Positions 18,830 to 28,126 are shown, counted from the first letter of the stretch. The stretch is DNA of 64,000 nucleotides from Chryseosolibacter sp044507775 (GCA_044507775.1 JBIQIY010000008.1:140255-204254); one strand, 5' to 3'. Translations and numbers: made by a program. Notes: generated by a model not told the origin, from the sequence alone.

Positions 18830-19207
18830 TTATAGCAAAAGCCTTCTATATTCCAGGCCCTGTCTGCCGAAGTTGACTAGTAGCCCAAGCTTGTTGTCGG
18901 ATACCTTAAGATAGTTGATCATCTGCGCTACATGCGCATCGGTCAAGGCAGTTACACCTTTTACCTCAAGAATTATTTTGTCCAGCACCACAAAGTCTGC
19001 ATAGAACTTGTGCGCCAACAAAACGTTCCTGAACCGGACGTCGTATTTCTTCTCTCTTTCATAAAGAATACCATCCTGTTCAAAAGCTACCTCGAGTGCA
19101 TCCTTGTAAACAACCTCCATAAAGCCATGCCCTAGCGCATTATGGACTTCGAAACATTTGCCAATGATGAGGTAAGCCTCTTCTTTGTAGATAATTTTTG
19201 TATTCAT
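18830..19207 (-). CDS. GxxExxY protein (PDDEXK_3 nuclease-like)
   Basis: 125 aa, exactly the family's usual length. The naming motif is visible as GFMEVVY. A PD-(D/E)xK-like core follows: FYADFVVLDKIILEVKGV gives the D, E and K of the nuclease fold. The family (TIGR04256/PF13366) is predicted to be a nuclease, but no activity or role is known to me. The gene is bracketed by CCACGAAT repeats, one hairpin beyond its 3' end and about 1 kb of arrays beyond its 5' end, which suggests that gene and repeats travel or act together. Confidence 0.93.
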   Translation of the reverse strand: MNTKIIYKEEAYLIIGKCFEVHNALGHGFMEVVYKDALEVAFEQDGILYEREKKYDVRFRNVLLAHKFYADFVVLDKIILEVKGVTALTDAHVAQMINYLKVSDNKLGLLVNFGRQGLEYRRLLL

Positions 19208-19274
19208 AATAAGGGTCTTTTGTTACCATGAATCTAAATTATTAAATGGAGTTTAGCCACGAAAAATTGAGATT

Positions 19275-19567
19275 TGCCACGAATACACGAATAGGCACGA
19301 ATAAATTAAGATTTGCCACGAATACACGAATAGCCACGAATAAATTAGGATTTGCCACGAATAAATTAGGATTTGCCACGAATACACGAATGGCCACGAA
19401 TAAATTAAGATTTGCCACGAATGCACGAATAGCCACGAATAAATTAAGATTTGCCACGAATGCACGAATGGCCACGAATAAATTAAGATTTGCCACGAAT
19501 ACACGAATAGCCACGAATAAATTAAGATTTGCCACGAATACACGAATGGCCACGAATAAATAAGTTT
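19275..19567 (+). repeat. 39-bp tandem repeat array (CCACGAAT family)
   Basis: About seven 39-base units plus one shortened to 21 bases (19353-19373). Each unit contains GCCACGAATACACGAAT, then A/GGCCACGAAT, then an A/T-rich spacer. Units start at 19275, 19314, 19353 (short), 19374, 19413, 19452, 19491 and 19530. Variation is confined mainly to two purine positions. Because 39 is a multiple of three, the array is open in several frames, but I see no real gene there. There are no unique spacers, so this is not a CRISPR array. Confidence 0.92.
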
Positions 19568-19569
19568 TT

Positions 19570-19615
19570 CCACGAATGCACGAATTATCATTAGCGAAAC
19601 TAATCTTATTCGTGG
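19570..19615. repeat. Hinge hairpin where the repeat orientation flips
   Basis: CCACGAAT at 19570-19577 pairs with ATTCGTGG at 19608-19615, and inside this ATTAG (19590-19594) pairs with CTAAT (19600-19604). To the left every motif reads CCACGAAT on the plus strand; to the right, through about 20220, the motif mostly reads ATTCGTGG. The block as a whole is one large imperfect inverted repeat centred here. Confidence 0.8.
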
Positions 19616-19652
19616 CACAGCACTGGTACTACGTTCGAGTAAACTACGCTAG

Positions 19653-20144
19653 GCAACCGAACAGAAATTGCACCGTGGCTTGATTTATCGCAGTCATCTG
19701 ATTCTCTCATTTGTAGCGTTCCTTGTATTCGTGCTAATTCGTGTATTCGTGGGATGAATAGCCTTGGCGTTAGATTCGACTAGTTGCGGCCCTGTTTACC
19801 ATTGGCATTAGCTTGGTACNNNNNNNNNNNNNNNNNNNNNNNNNNNNNNNNNNNNNNNNNNNNNNNNNNNNNNNNNNNNNNNNNNNNNNNNNNNNNNNNN
19901 NNNNNNNNNNNNNNNNNNNTGGCGTTAGATTCGACTAGTTGCGGCCCTGTTTACCATTGGCATTAGCTTGGTACTTTCGTGGCATTCCTCGTATTCGTGC
20001 TGATTCGTGTATTCGTGGCATGAATTAACCCTGGCGCTAAATTCGAATATCGTGGCCCTATTTATCGTTTGCATTAGCTTCATACATTCGTGGCATTTTC
20101 TTGTATTCGTGCGAATTCGTGTATTCGTGGCATTTCTCGTATTC
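19653..20144 (-). repeat. 112-bp degenerate tandem repeats with ATTCGTGG motifs
   Basis: Units begin TGGCG(T/C)TA(G/A)ATTCGA at 19765, 19920 and 20032; the last two are exactly 112 bases apart. Each unit has a motif-poor half (GCGGCCCTGTTTACCATTGG in the best-kept copies) and a half made of ATTCGTG(C/G) motifs. A more decayed unit precedes 19765. Further single ATTCGTGGC motifs continue to about 20220. Confidence 0.8.
19820..19919. other. Assembly gap (100 N) inside the repeat block
   Basis: Exactly 100 Ns, the conventional placeholder for a gap of unknown length. The 55 bases before it (19765-19819) and the 55 bases after it (19920-19974) are identical. The two contig ends therefore either overlap, making the real locus about 155 bp shorter, or flank collapsed extra 112-bp units. 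Confidence 0.97.
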
Positions 20145-20325
20145 GTGTAATTCGTGTATTCGTGGCTTCTTGCTATTCGTGGCTTCTTGCTATTGGAGTC
20201 ACTAGCCCTTTTCGTGGCACTTAATTTTCGTCTCTATTTGTGGCAAAAAATTCCTTCGTGGCCTTGTATTAAACGGAACCATTTAAGTTGCATATTGTTT
20301 AGTACCTTAACATAAATAAACCGCT

Positions 20326-21351
20326 ATGGAACTAGGTGTCGGAATGTTCGGCGACAACCACTACGACGAAAAAGGCGAGCCGCTATCTGCTGGCGACCGC
20401 CTTCGCGAGCTCATTTCAGAAATCAAACTCATGGACGAAGTTGGCATCGACTTCTTCGGAATTGGTGAACACCACCGTCCGGACTACGCCGTATCGGTAC
20501 CTGAAATCGTCCTGGCAGCTGCGGCCTCCGTTACAAAGAGCATCAAGCTCGGAAGCGCCGTGAGCGTGCTTAGCTCGTCCGACCCCGTACGCATTTACCA
20601 GAGCTTCGCAACGATCGACCAGATAAGCAACGGCCGCGCCGAGATCGTGGCGGGCCGTGGAAGCTTTATCGAGTCGTTCCCTTTATTTGGATACAACCTC
20701 AATGACTACAATGCGCTGTTCGAGGAGAAGCTTGAGCTGCTTTTGAAAATCAACCAAGAAGATCCCGTCACCTGGAAAGGCAAGTTCCGGCCGGCGCTCG
20801 ACAACCAACACGTGCTACCACGTGCGAAGAACGACAAGCTTCCTGTTTGGATCGCGGTGGGCGGAACGCCCGAGTCTGTAGTTCGTGCCGCGCGCCTGGG
20901 ACTACCGGTCATCTTTGCTATCATCGGTGGCAACCCCGCCCAGTTCCAACCGCTGTTTAAATACTATAAGGAGCTGTACGAAAACTTCGGTCACGACATG
21001 AGCCAGTTTCAGGTAGGTGTACACATGCATAGCTTCTTTGGCGAGAACAGCAAGGAAACCGCGGATGCCTATTATCCCGTGTACGCTGCACAGATGACAC
21101 GCGTTGGGCGCAGCAGAGGGTGGCCGCCATTCAGCAGACAGCAATACGACATGGGCCGTAGCAGTCAGGGCGCCTACATCATCGGCGACGTGAATGAATC
21201 CGTGGAGAAAATCCTTCAGATGTATGAGATGTTCGGTCTTACACGCTTCTCTGCTCACATGGACGTAGGCGGCCCATCGCACGAATCGCTGATGAAATCG
21301 ATCGAAATATTCGGAACGAAGATCGCACCCAAAGTGCGAGCGGCAATCTGA
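20326..21351 (+). CDS. LLM class flavin-dependent oxidoreductase
   Basis: 341 aa, the full luciferase-like TIM-barrel. Family landmarks are the N-terminal MELGVGMFGD, the FFGIGEHHRPDYAVSVPEIVLAA segment, GSAVSVLSSSDPVRIYQ and ISNGRAEIVAGRGS. These enzymes use FMNH2 or F420-like flavins for monooxygenation; the substrate is unknown. The gene stands alone, starting right after the repeat block, with a possible AT-rich promoter around 20290-20320. Confidence 0.95.
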   Translation: MELGVGMFGDNHYDEKGEPLSAGDRLRELISEIKLMDEVGIDFFGIGEHHRPDYAVSVPEIVLAAAASVTKSIKLGSAVSVLSSSDPVRIYQSFATIDQISNGRAEIVAGRGSFIESFPLFGYNLNDYNALFEEKLELLLKINQEDPVTWKGKFRPALDNQHVLPRAKNDKLPVWIAVGGTPESVVRAARLGLPVIFAIIGGNPAQFQPLFKYYKELYENFGHDMSQFQVGVHMHSFFGENSKETADAYYPVYAAQMTRVGRSRGWPPFSRQQYDMGRSSQGAYIIGDVNESVEKILQMYEMFGLTRFSAHMDVGGPSHESLMKSIEIFGTKIAPKVRAAI

Positions 21352-21570
21352 GGAATGTGGCTTGCACGCCATTCTAACCGCCAAACACCAGGTCACATGG
21401 GAAGTAGGCTGGCCAGCGTCCCATTTTAGAATACGATCGTTCACATTCGTACAGGATAATCTAACATGAACAGGTAAGAAACCCGAGGAGGGCGATTTTT
21501 GCAGGTTCGGCTATCGCGGCATCGTAATTGATCTACGTCTAGTTTCACCTGATTCAACAAAAGCAGTTCT

Positions 21571-23937
21571 ATGTTTCGGCACAACTTACTGATCATTTAC
21601 CGGGGCTTCAAGCGCTTCAAGAGCACGTTCATTATCAATCTTCTCGGCCTTTCAACAGGGTTGGCTTCGGCATTGTTGATCTATCTGTGGGTTGATAACG
21701 AACTCCGCATGGACAAATTTCATGAGAAGGATGATCGCATCTTCCACGTCATGGAAAGCCACCTGCAGAATGACGGCTGGTTTACGACTATGGAGACCTC
21801 GGGCGCAGCTGCGGATGCACTTGCTGCAGAAATGCCCGAAGTGGAATACGCTACCGCCCTTGCTCCACCGACGTGGATGGGATTCGACAGGTTTGTGCTT
21901 TCGGTTGACAAGACTGACGTCCGGGCAACAGGCCAATACGCCGGGAAAGACTATTTCAATATTTTCTCCTATAAACTTCTCGAGGGACAGGCAGGCCACG
22001 TTCTGGCGGATAAGAATTCCATCGTCATTTCGGAGGATCTTGCAATGAAACTCTTCCACCGTAAACAGAACGTGATTGGTAAAAGCATCGGGTTTCAACA
22101 TAACCGCGAGTTCCTCGTCTCGGGGGTCTTTGAAAATGTACCTGCCGTCTCTTCAACGCAGTTCGACTTTGTACTCTCTTTTGAAACCTTCAAGGACATG
22201 AAGCCCTGGGCTGCCGATTGGAATAGCTCCGGTCCTCACGTGTATCTGTTGCTTCACGAGGGAACGGATGTCGACGCGTTCAATAAGAAGATCGAGGACT
22301 TTAGTGCGCGGAAAACGAAAAGCGACCTCGCGCACCGGAAGACGTTTGTGACACGATATTCCGACCTGTATCTGTATGGCAAGTATGAAAATGGCGTCCA
22401 GGCGGGAGGAAGGATCGAGTACGTCAAATTATTCTCTCTCATCGCCGTCTTTATCCTGATGATAGCATGTATAAATTTCATGAATCTTTCCACGGCTAAG
22501 GCTACGCGCAGGATCAAGGAAGTCGGTGTCAAGAAAGCGCTGGGGGCGGGAAGAAAACGACTGATTTTGCAATATATGGGTGAGTCCATGCTGATGACAA
22601 TATTGTCTTTGCTAGCGGCGATCGCTCTCGTCAGTATGGTACTTCCGCAATTCAATGTCATCACCGGAAAGCAGCTCGCGCTCCGGTTTGATGGCGGCCT
22701 CGCACTATCCCTGGCCGGTATTTCATTCTTCACAGGCCTTATTGCGGGGAGTTATCCAGCACTCTATCTCTCGGGGTTCAATCCGGTGACAGTGCTTAAA
22801 GGAAGACTGAACAGCTCGATGAGCGAGGTCTGGGTACGTCAGGGATTGGTGGGCCTGCAATTTGTGCTGTCAATAGTCCTGATCGTATCGGTGCTGGTTG
22901 TATACAAGCAGATCGAATTCGTACAAAGACAGAACCTGGGATACAATAGGGATAACGTCATTTACTTCGATGTCGAAGGGCGCGTTAGGGAAAGTGCAGA
23001 AACATTTCTGTCGGAGGTAAAGAGGATTCCGGGAATTCAAAGCGCGGCCAGTTCAACACATAACATGGTCGGGCACGGTTGGTCTACGGGACTGGGTTGG
23101 GAGGGGAAAGGAACGGATGAGTATATTCCGGTTGAAATCATGGCCGTAAATCACGACTTCCTGGAAACGATGGGTATGGAGATGAAAGATGGGCGTTTCT
23201 TCTCGCGAGATTTTACTGCTGATACCGCCAAGGTAATCTTCAACGAAGCGGCGATCGATGTAATGGGGCTCGACAACCCAATAGGAAAAAAGGCGATGGG
23301 CCGCGAGATCATTGGGGTAGTCAGGAATTTTCATTTTGAATCCTTTCGTTTTGATGTGAAGCCGCAGCTCTTTACCCTTCACGGCAAAACCTTTGCGCCG
23401 CCGAGTCTGATCATAGCCCGGATCGAAGCAGGGAAGGAGGCTGAAACGCTCGAACGCCTAAATGCCTTTTACAAGTCATACAATCCTGGATTTCCGTTCG
23501 AGTACACATTCCTCGACGATGTTTATCAACGCGAGTATACATCGGAGCAACGCGTTTCTGTTTTGTCCAGATATTTCGCCGGGCTCGCGATCCTGATCTC
23601 CTGTCTCGGTTTGTTTGGACTGGCAGCCTTCACAGCGCAACGTCGCATTAAGGAAATCGGAATACGAAAGATACTGGGCGCGAGTGATTACGGCATCATC
23701 CGTCTTCTCACAGGTGACTTTACGAAGATCGTACTCCTGGCAATTGTTGTCGGGTTGCCTGTCAGTTATTATATCGCCTCGGGATGGCTCGAGGATTATG
23801 CGTACAAGATTGATCTGGAGTGGTGGTACTTCGCAAGTGCGGGCCTTGTCGCGCTATTAATTGCCTGGTTTACGGTTGGACTGCAAACGGTAAAGGCAGC
23901 CAGAATTAATCCCACACAATGTTTGAAAGAAGAGTAG
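21571..23937 (+). CDS. ABC transporter permease, MacB/FtsX family
   Basis: 788 aa with the duplicated layout common in Bacteroidota: an N-terminal membrane helix (about residues 20-42), a MacB periplasmic core domain, three helices with the FtsX motif RIKEVGVKKALGAGRK (about residue 315), a second helix plus periplasmic domain, and a final three-helix FtsX block with RIKEIGIRKILGAS. It couples ATP hydrolysis by a separate MacB-type ATPase to export or mechanotransmission. No ATPase gene is adjacent, so it is an orphan permease. Confidence 0.95.
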   Translation: MFRHNLLIIYRGFKRFKSTFIINLLGLSTGLASALLIYLWVDNELRMDKFHEKDDRIFHVMESHLQNDGWFTTMETSGAAADALAAEMPEVEYATALAPPTWMGFDRFVLSVDKTDVRATGQYAGKDYFNIFSYKLLEGQAGHVLADKNSIVISEDLAMKLFHRKQNVIGKSIGFQHNREFLVSGVFENVPAVSSTQFDFVLSFETFKDMKPWAADWNSSGPHVYLLLHEGTDVDAFNKKIEDFSARKTKSDLAHRKTFVTRYSDLYLYGKYENGVQAGGRIEYVKLFSLIAVFILMIACINFMNLSTAKATRRIKEVGVKKALGAGRKRLILQYMGESMLMTILSLLAAIALVSMVLPQFNVITGKQLALRFDGGLALSLAGISFFTGLIAGSYPALYLSGFNPVTVLKGRLNSSMSEVWVRQGLVGLQFVLSIVLIVSVLVVYKQIEFVQRQNLGYNRDNVIYFDVEGRVRESAETFLSEVKRIPGIQSAASSTHNMVGHGWSTGLGWEGKGTDEYIPVEIMAVNHDFLETMGMEMKDGRFFSRDFTADTAKVIFNEAAIDVMGLDNPIGKKAMGREIIGVVRNFHFESFRFDVKPQLFTLHGKTFAPPSLIIARIEAGKEAETLERLNAFYKSYNPGFPFEYTFLDDVYQREYTSEQRVSVLSRYFAGLAILISCLGLFGLAAFTAQRRIKEIGIRKILGASDYGIIRLLTGDFTKIVLLAIVVGLPVSYYIASGWLEDYAYKIDLEWWYFASAGLVALLIAWFTVGLQTVKAARINPTQCLKEE

Positions 23938-23982
23938 ACTAATGCAACTCGAAGTTCGCTGAAAAGCATCAAGGAAACTGCC

Positions 23983-24384
23983 ATGGAAACAAAATCATTT
24001 TTTGCACCACATCTTACCATTCGTATTTTGCGGCCCGCGGTGGAATTTTATGAAAAGGCATTCTCAGCAAAGGTGCTCCGCACCTGGGATAATCCCGACG
24101 GAAGCATACACGTCGCGGAGATGGAAATTGCGGGTGCCATGTTTCACATTCACGAAGAAGTACAACGAAAAGGGCAATTGAGCCCACAAATAGTCGGCGC
24201 TACCACGTTGTCGATCGGATTGTTTTCTCCTGATCCTGACAAGCTGTTCCGGCAAGCCTTAGCCGCAGGTGCACGCGAACTTGACCCAATGCAGGATTAC
24301 GACTATGGATACAGGCAGGGAACGCTCATTGATCCCTTTGGACATCATTGGCTGATCCAGAAAAAAATTGACCTGACAGCCTAG
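23983..24384 (+). CDS. VOC-family (glyoxalase/bleomycin-resistance fold) protein, PhnB-like
   Basis: 133 aa. HLTIRILRPAVEFYEKAFSAKVLRTW and the C-terminal GTLIDPFGHHWLIQKK are the typical first and last strands of PhnB-like VOC proteins, with FHIHEE as an internal metal-site-like strand. The reaction is unknown. The gene is 45 bp downstream of the permease and its TAG directly abuts the stop codon of the convergent PAS kinase (0 bp between genes). Confidence 0.94.
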   Translation: METKSFFAPHLTIRILRPAVEFYEKAFSAKVLRTWDNPDGSIHVAEMEIAGAMFHIHEEVQRKGQLSPQIVGATTLSIGLFSPDPDKLFRQALAAGARELDPMQDYDYGYRQGTLIDPFGHHWLIQKKIDLTA

Positions 24385-25485
24385 TCACTTGTTCGTTGTA
24401 ACTTCATCAAGGCGCACTTCGAGATTCTTCGGCAGTTGAACAGTAAATGTTGTGCCCTTGTTTTCCTCACTTTTGAATGTCACTGTTCCCTGCATGAGGT
24501 CAGTCAGCTTTTTAACGATATACAACCCCATTCCAATCGACTTTTCACCTCGTAGTCCATCCCGCGCCGCAGGCGTGTTCAATTTGAAGAGGTGCGGATA
24601 AAGGTATTCCGGGATGCCGATGCCGTCGTCGCTGACCAATATTTGTATTGAATCTTTTCGCTCAACTACTTCAATTGTGATTTTTCCGTTGGGATGCGTA
24701 AACTTGACTGCATTCGATACAAGGTTATGGATAACCTGGAATACTTTAACATCATCGCCCGTAATGAAGATGCTTTTGGACTTTGAGGACAGGTCTATAT
24801 GTTTGTCGTGAACAAGGTCCTTGAACTTACTGACGAGGTGCGCAAGATTTCCCAGGACGTTAAAGCGTGTCGAACTAACGTGAATATCTTTGGAAACAAG
24901 GTGTTCATGTTTTAAGAACGAATTGATGATTTCGATGCAGTGCTGGGTGTTCTCCCGAATCATCCGTATCGGACGATCGAGTTGTTTTATCTGCTGAGTT
25001 TTGGCGGTGCGGTCTACGAGATCTAACAGATTGTTTGTCGTGTTCAATGGGCCGCTGAGGTTGTGTGTTGTCATGTCTAATATCACATCCTTCCGCGCGC
25101 CAAAATCGACTATGTAGTCTGAGTGCTGTTTCGATTTTGTTATGTCTTTGACGATTGCGACAATCAGATTCCCCTCGCCTATGAAATATGCATCGCAGGA
25201 GATGTATCTAGGGTCCTTGCCCTGAATGCGAAGCTCCACATCCGTTATTCGCGAATTTGTTTTAAGCGCCTGAAGTTGGTCTTCAATTAATTTATCGTCA
25301 TCCAGTATTATCTGTTTTAATGTTTCGATGTCGTTTATCTTGGCTTTCTTGATTCCCAGGATCGTCAGCAGCGACTTGTTGAAGTATTCAACTCTGGTTT
25401 CCGACACATCGTACACGAGAACACCATCTGGCGAGAGCCCTCCGATATCTTTGATTGCTCTGAGCGGGTAATTTTCTGTTTCCAT
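24385..25485 (-). CDS. PAS-domain sensor histidine kinase
   Basis: 366 aa from ATG 25483-25485; a TTG nine bases upstream is less likely. It has no membrane segment, so it is a cytoplasmic sensor. Residues about 10-120 form a PAS domain (GVLVYDVSETRVEYFNKSLLTILGI). A HisKA-like segment carries the candidate phospho-His in MTTHNLSGPLN. The HATPase domain shows N (VIHNLVSNAVKF), G1 (VSDDGIGIPE) and G2 (SIGMGLYIVKKL) boxes. No response regulator gene is adjacent. Confidence 0.93.
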   Translation of the reverse strand: METENYPLRAIKDIGGLSPDGVLVYDVSETRVEYFNKSLLTILGIKKAKINDIETLKQIILDDDKLIEDQLQALKTNSRITDVELRIQGKDPRYISCDAYFIGEGNLIVAIVKDITKSKQHSDYIVDFGARKDVILDMTTHNLSGPLNTTNNLLDLVDRTAKTQQIKQLDRPIRMIRENTQHCIEIINSFLKHEHLVSKDIHVSSTRFNVLGNLAHLVSKFKDLVHDKHIDLSSKSKSIFITGDDVKVFQVIHNLVSNAVKFTHPNGKITIEVVERKDSIQILVSDDGIGIPEYLYPHLFKLNTPAARDGLRGEKSIGMGLYIVKKLTDLMQGTVTFKSEENKGTTFTVQLPKNLEVRLDEVTTNK

Positions 25486-25715
25486 AGTGCGCAATTATTT
25501 GCTGGACGTTGTGTAATTAAATGCTGGACGCAGTGGACCGTCCAGCCATTCAGCACGGAATCGATCTGCTCATTATGACTAAAAATGATGCCCGGAATAA
25601 CCGCCGTATAGTCGGCATCTCCTGATGCCGCCGGAAGAATGACATCTTGCCGTCGGTTAAATGCACGTACCGACCGATAAATTTGCGATATTGAACCAGC
25701 GCTTACAACTTTGTT

Positions 25716-26543
25716 ATGAAACGAATAGCCGCCTTGCTTACGCTTTTTCTGGCATTGAAGGCATGTTGTGCCCTTGCTCAAATCCCGTATGGAAATAACC
25801 CGGCCGCTGGACATTATTTCAAATTGAAGGACGGTACCCGTCTCTACTATGAAGTTTACGGTGAAGGTAAACCCTTTGTGCTGCTTCACGGAGGGGTCTT
25901 CGGATACATCGATGAGTTTGAGCCCTTCATTTCAAAGCTTAGCGACAAATACAAGGTTATCTGTATCGCAACCCGCGGCCATGGAAAGTCCGAGATGGGT
26001 AATGCACCCTACACTTTCGACCAACGGGCCAACGATGCTTTTCAGGTCATACAAAGCATCACACGGGACAGCGTGATAGTTCTCGGCTTCAGCGATGGCG
26101 GCTACAGTGGCCTTAAACTGGCTGCTAATTATCCACAAGTCGTGAAAAAACTCGTCAGCATCGGAGCGTCTGACCGTCCGAATGGTGGCGAAGAGAAGAG
26201 CAATTACACGCGCGAATCACTGATGGAATACAGTGGTGACTTCTTCCGACAAAGACTTGCCCTCATGCCGGAGCCGGAACGCTGGGATGAAAGCCTCTCG
26301 CGACTTAATGATCTCTACAACAAAGAGCGACTGAGTACGGAAACTTTCGAAAGAATTAAATGTCCGGTGCTGGTCATGAGCGGTGATCGTGATGGCTATC
26401 ATTCTGTCGATGCGGTAGCCCGCGCAGCTAAGTATATAGAAGGGGCGCAGTTATCCATCATCCCCGGTTGCGATCATGTTGTGTTCTTTTGTAACTTTCC
26501 AGCCGTCTGGACAGCGATCGAGCCGTTCCTATCGGAAGAATAA
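25716..26543 (+). CDS. Exported alpha/beta hydrolase
   Basis: 275 aa with a signal peptide (MKRIAALLTLFLALKACCALA). The oxyanion motif is VLLHGG, the nucleophile elbow is GFSDGG (Ser), the acid is probably the Asp in MSGDRDGYHSVD, and the catalytic His is in PGCDHVVF. It is likely a periplasmic esterase, lactonase or C-C hydrolase with unknown substrate. Divergent from the PAS kinase, with a 230 bp gap holding both promoters. Confidence 0.93.
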   Translation: MKRIAALLTLFLALKACCALAQIPYGNNPAAGHYFKLKDGTRLYYEVYGEGKPFVLLHGGVFGYIDEFEPFISKLSDKYKVICIATRGHGKSEMGNAPYTFDQRANDAFQVIQSITRDSVIVLGFSDGGYSGLKLAANYPQVVKKLVSIGASDRPNGGEEKSNYTRESLMEYSGDFFRQRLALMPEPERWDESLSRLNDLYNKERLSTETFERIKCPVLVMSGDRDGYHSVDAVARAAKYIEGAQLSIIPGCDHVVFFCNFPAVWTAIEPFLSEE

Positions 26544-26638
26544 ACTGATACTCCGTGAATGGCCGACGTGCGAAGGTATGTGTGAGTTTGCAAATCTTGA
26601 GATTTACGTAAATGTAGGCCGAGTAAAAGCTTATCCAT

Positions 26639-27403
26639 ATGGGATCGATTCAGTACCAGCCTTCCGACCCGCTTAAACCGTTCATCGAGCGGTTCATCAT
26701 ATCGGAGGCGGCCGCCGAAAGCGTTTATAAGGTCTTGCCTGGGACCGGCGTCGTGATGGGATTTCAGTTTAAGGGAAGGCTGTATCAGGTTAAGAATGGA
26801 AATTCGGTGGAACTGTCCCGATCGGGAATTACAGGGCTAAACGATACCTATAAATTATTCAAGAACTCTGAGGGGATTGGAACAGTCCTTGTCTATTTCA
26901 AGGAGGGTGGTGCCTCTCCGTTCTTTCGGGAGCCTATTCATGAACTCTTCGGAAGTAGTGTATCCCTCGACAATTTTCTCCTGCGATCGGAATTGCTGGT
27001 GTTTGAGGAACGACTTTCGGAAGCGGTTACAAATCTGCAAAAGATTGAAATTGTTGAAAAATTTCTGCTGCTACGATTGCGCCCCTTTATCCCGGACCCA
27101 ATGGTAATGCAAGCGCTGGACCTCATATTAAAAAGCAAGGGCGACATCAGGATCAATGAATTACTAACGCAATTGAATATAAGTCAGAGTCCATTGGAAA
27201 AGCGTTTTCGCAGGATTGTGGGTGCCTCTCCCAAGAAGTTTGCTTCGATAGTCAGGTTTAGAAACATCATCGCGAATGCAGCCCCGTCAGGTTCACTCAC
27301 CGCTGTCGGATATGATGCCGGCTTCTATGATCAATCTCATTTTATCAGGGAATTCAGGAAATTTAGCGGTGATACGCCTGAGGAATACTTTAATGCGAGA
27401 TAA
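26639..27403 (+). CDS. AraC-family transcriptional regulator with DUF6597-like N-terminus
   Basis: 254 aa. The N-terminal half (YQPSDPLKPFIERFIISEA, PGTGVVMGFQFKG) resembles the DUF6597 sensing domain. The C-terminal HTH pair ends with YDAGFYDQSHFIREFRKFSGDTPEEY, the AraC signature. It lies 95 bp after the hydrolase on the same strand and may regulate it or the hemerythrin gene; neither is shown. Confidence 0.93.
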   Translation: MGSIQYQPSDPLKPFIERFIISEAAAESVYKVLPGTGVVMGFQFKGRLYQVKNGNSVELSRSGITGLNDTYKLFKNSEGIGTVLVYFKEGGASPFFREPIHELFGSSVSLDNFLLRSELLVFEERLSEAVTNLQKIEIVEKFLLLRLRPFIPDPMVMQALDLILKSKGDIRINELLTQLNISQSPLEKRFRRIVGASPKKFASIVRFRNIIANAAPSGSLTAVGYDAGFYDQSHFIREFRKFSGDTPEEYFNAR

Positions 27404-27417
27404 ACGAATTTTTACAA

Positions 27418-27446
27418 TTGCCCGCCGCATGGGTGCTGCATCTTTG
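27418..27446 (+). promoter_or_regulatory. Candidate Bacteroidota promoter for the hemerythrin gene
   Basis: TTG at 27418-27420, an 18-base spacer, then CATCTTTG at 27439-27446 (7 of 8 with TAnnTTTG scored as six fixed bases, one mismatch). The expected start near 27453 leaves about 17 bases before the ATG at 27470. Confidence 0.55.
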
Positions 27447-27469
27447 CGCATCATCTAAATATTTTTCTA

Positions 27470-28126
27470 ATGGCAACAGTAAGATCTTTTGCGGCCCCGC
27501 ATAAGGGGCTTCGCTATGTAATGTCAAAATTTGGACTTCGGTTGGGTCAAACTGACGTCCGGGACGCCTCCGCCCTTCAGCAATTGAAAGCTCTCGGCGA
27601 TGAAATGTTCACTTTGCTGAATGACCACGTTCACACAGAAAATGAGCAAACGCTCAGGCATCTAGACGAGCGAGTTCCTGGTGCCTCGGCCCATGATCGA
27701 AGTGACCATGAAAAGCTGGATCAGATTCAGGAGGATCTTCAGACGCGGATGTTGGAATTGAATGGTCGCGAAACACCCGACGAATTGCATACCTTGTATC
27801 TGAATTTTGCTTTGTTTCAAAGCCAATACTATGAACACATTGACGAAGAAGAAACCGTGACCGAGCGGTTGTTGCAAAGTCATTTTTCCGATGCCGAACT
27901 TATCGAGCATCGACTTGCTATTATGAAGCGACTAGCGCCCGCTACCCTACTTCTCTGGCTTAAATATATCATTCCGGCACAGCGCGTTGATGAAAGTATT
28001 AGTATGCTGTCAGGTCTGAAGGCAAATGCGCCTCAAGAGTTTTTTGCCCAGGTCATGAATGTAATTCGCATGGAAATGGAACCGAAAAGATACCGTGATC
28101 TGGAAGCTGAATTGAACGACAAATAG
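27470..28126 (+). CDS. Hemerythrin-domain protein
   Basis: 218 aa, all-helical. The candidate di-iron ligands are in HKGLRYVMSKF, NDHVHTENE, SAHDRSDHEKL and YYEHIDEEETV, the H, HxxxE and H/D pattern of cytoplasmic hemerythrin-like proteins. Such proteins bind oxygen, NO or iron and often act in oxidative or nitrosative stress. It is followed by a strong bidirectional terminator shared with the convergent hsp20 gene. Confidence 0.9.
   Translation: MATVRSFAAPHKGLRYVMSKFGLRLGQTDVRDASALQQLKALGDEMFTLLNDHVHTENEQTLRHLDERVPGASAHDRSDHEKLDQIQEDLQTRMLELNGRETPDELHTLYLNFALFQSQYYEHIDEEETVTERLLQSHFSDAELIEHRLAIMKRLAPATLLLWLKYIIPAQRVDESISMLSGLKANAPQEFFAQVMNVIRMEMEPKRYRDLEAELNDK

Noticed and set aside
19246..19563. 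Open reading frame of about 105 codons through the 39-bp array
   Set aside because: The frame is open on both strands only because 39 is a multiple of three; the translated product is a low-complexity repeat with no start signal or domain.
19275..19567. CRISPR-like array
   Set aside because: Units are contiguous, with no unique spacers, and no cas genes are present; the Cas4-like helicase at 29-33 kb is the TM0106 family, not part of a CRISPR locus.
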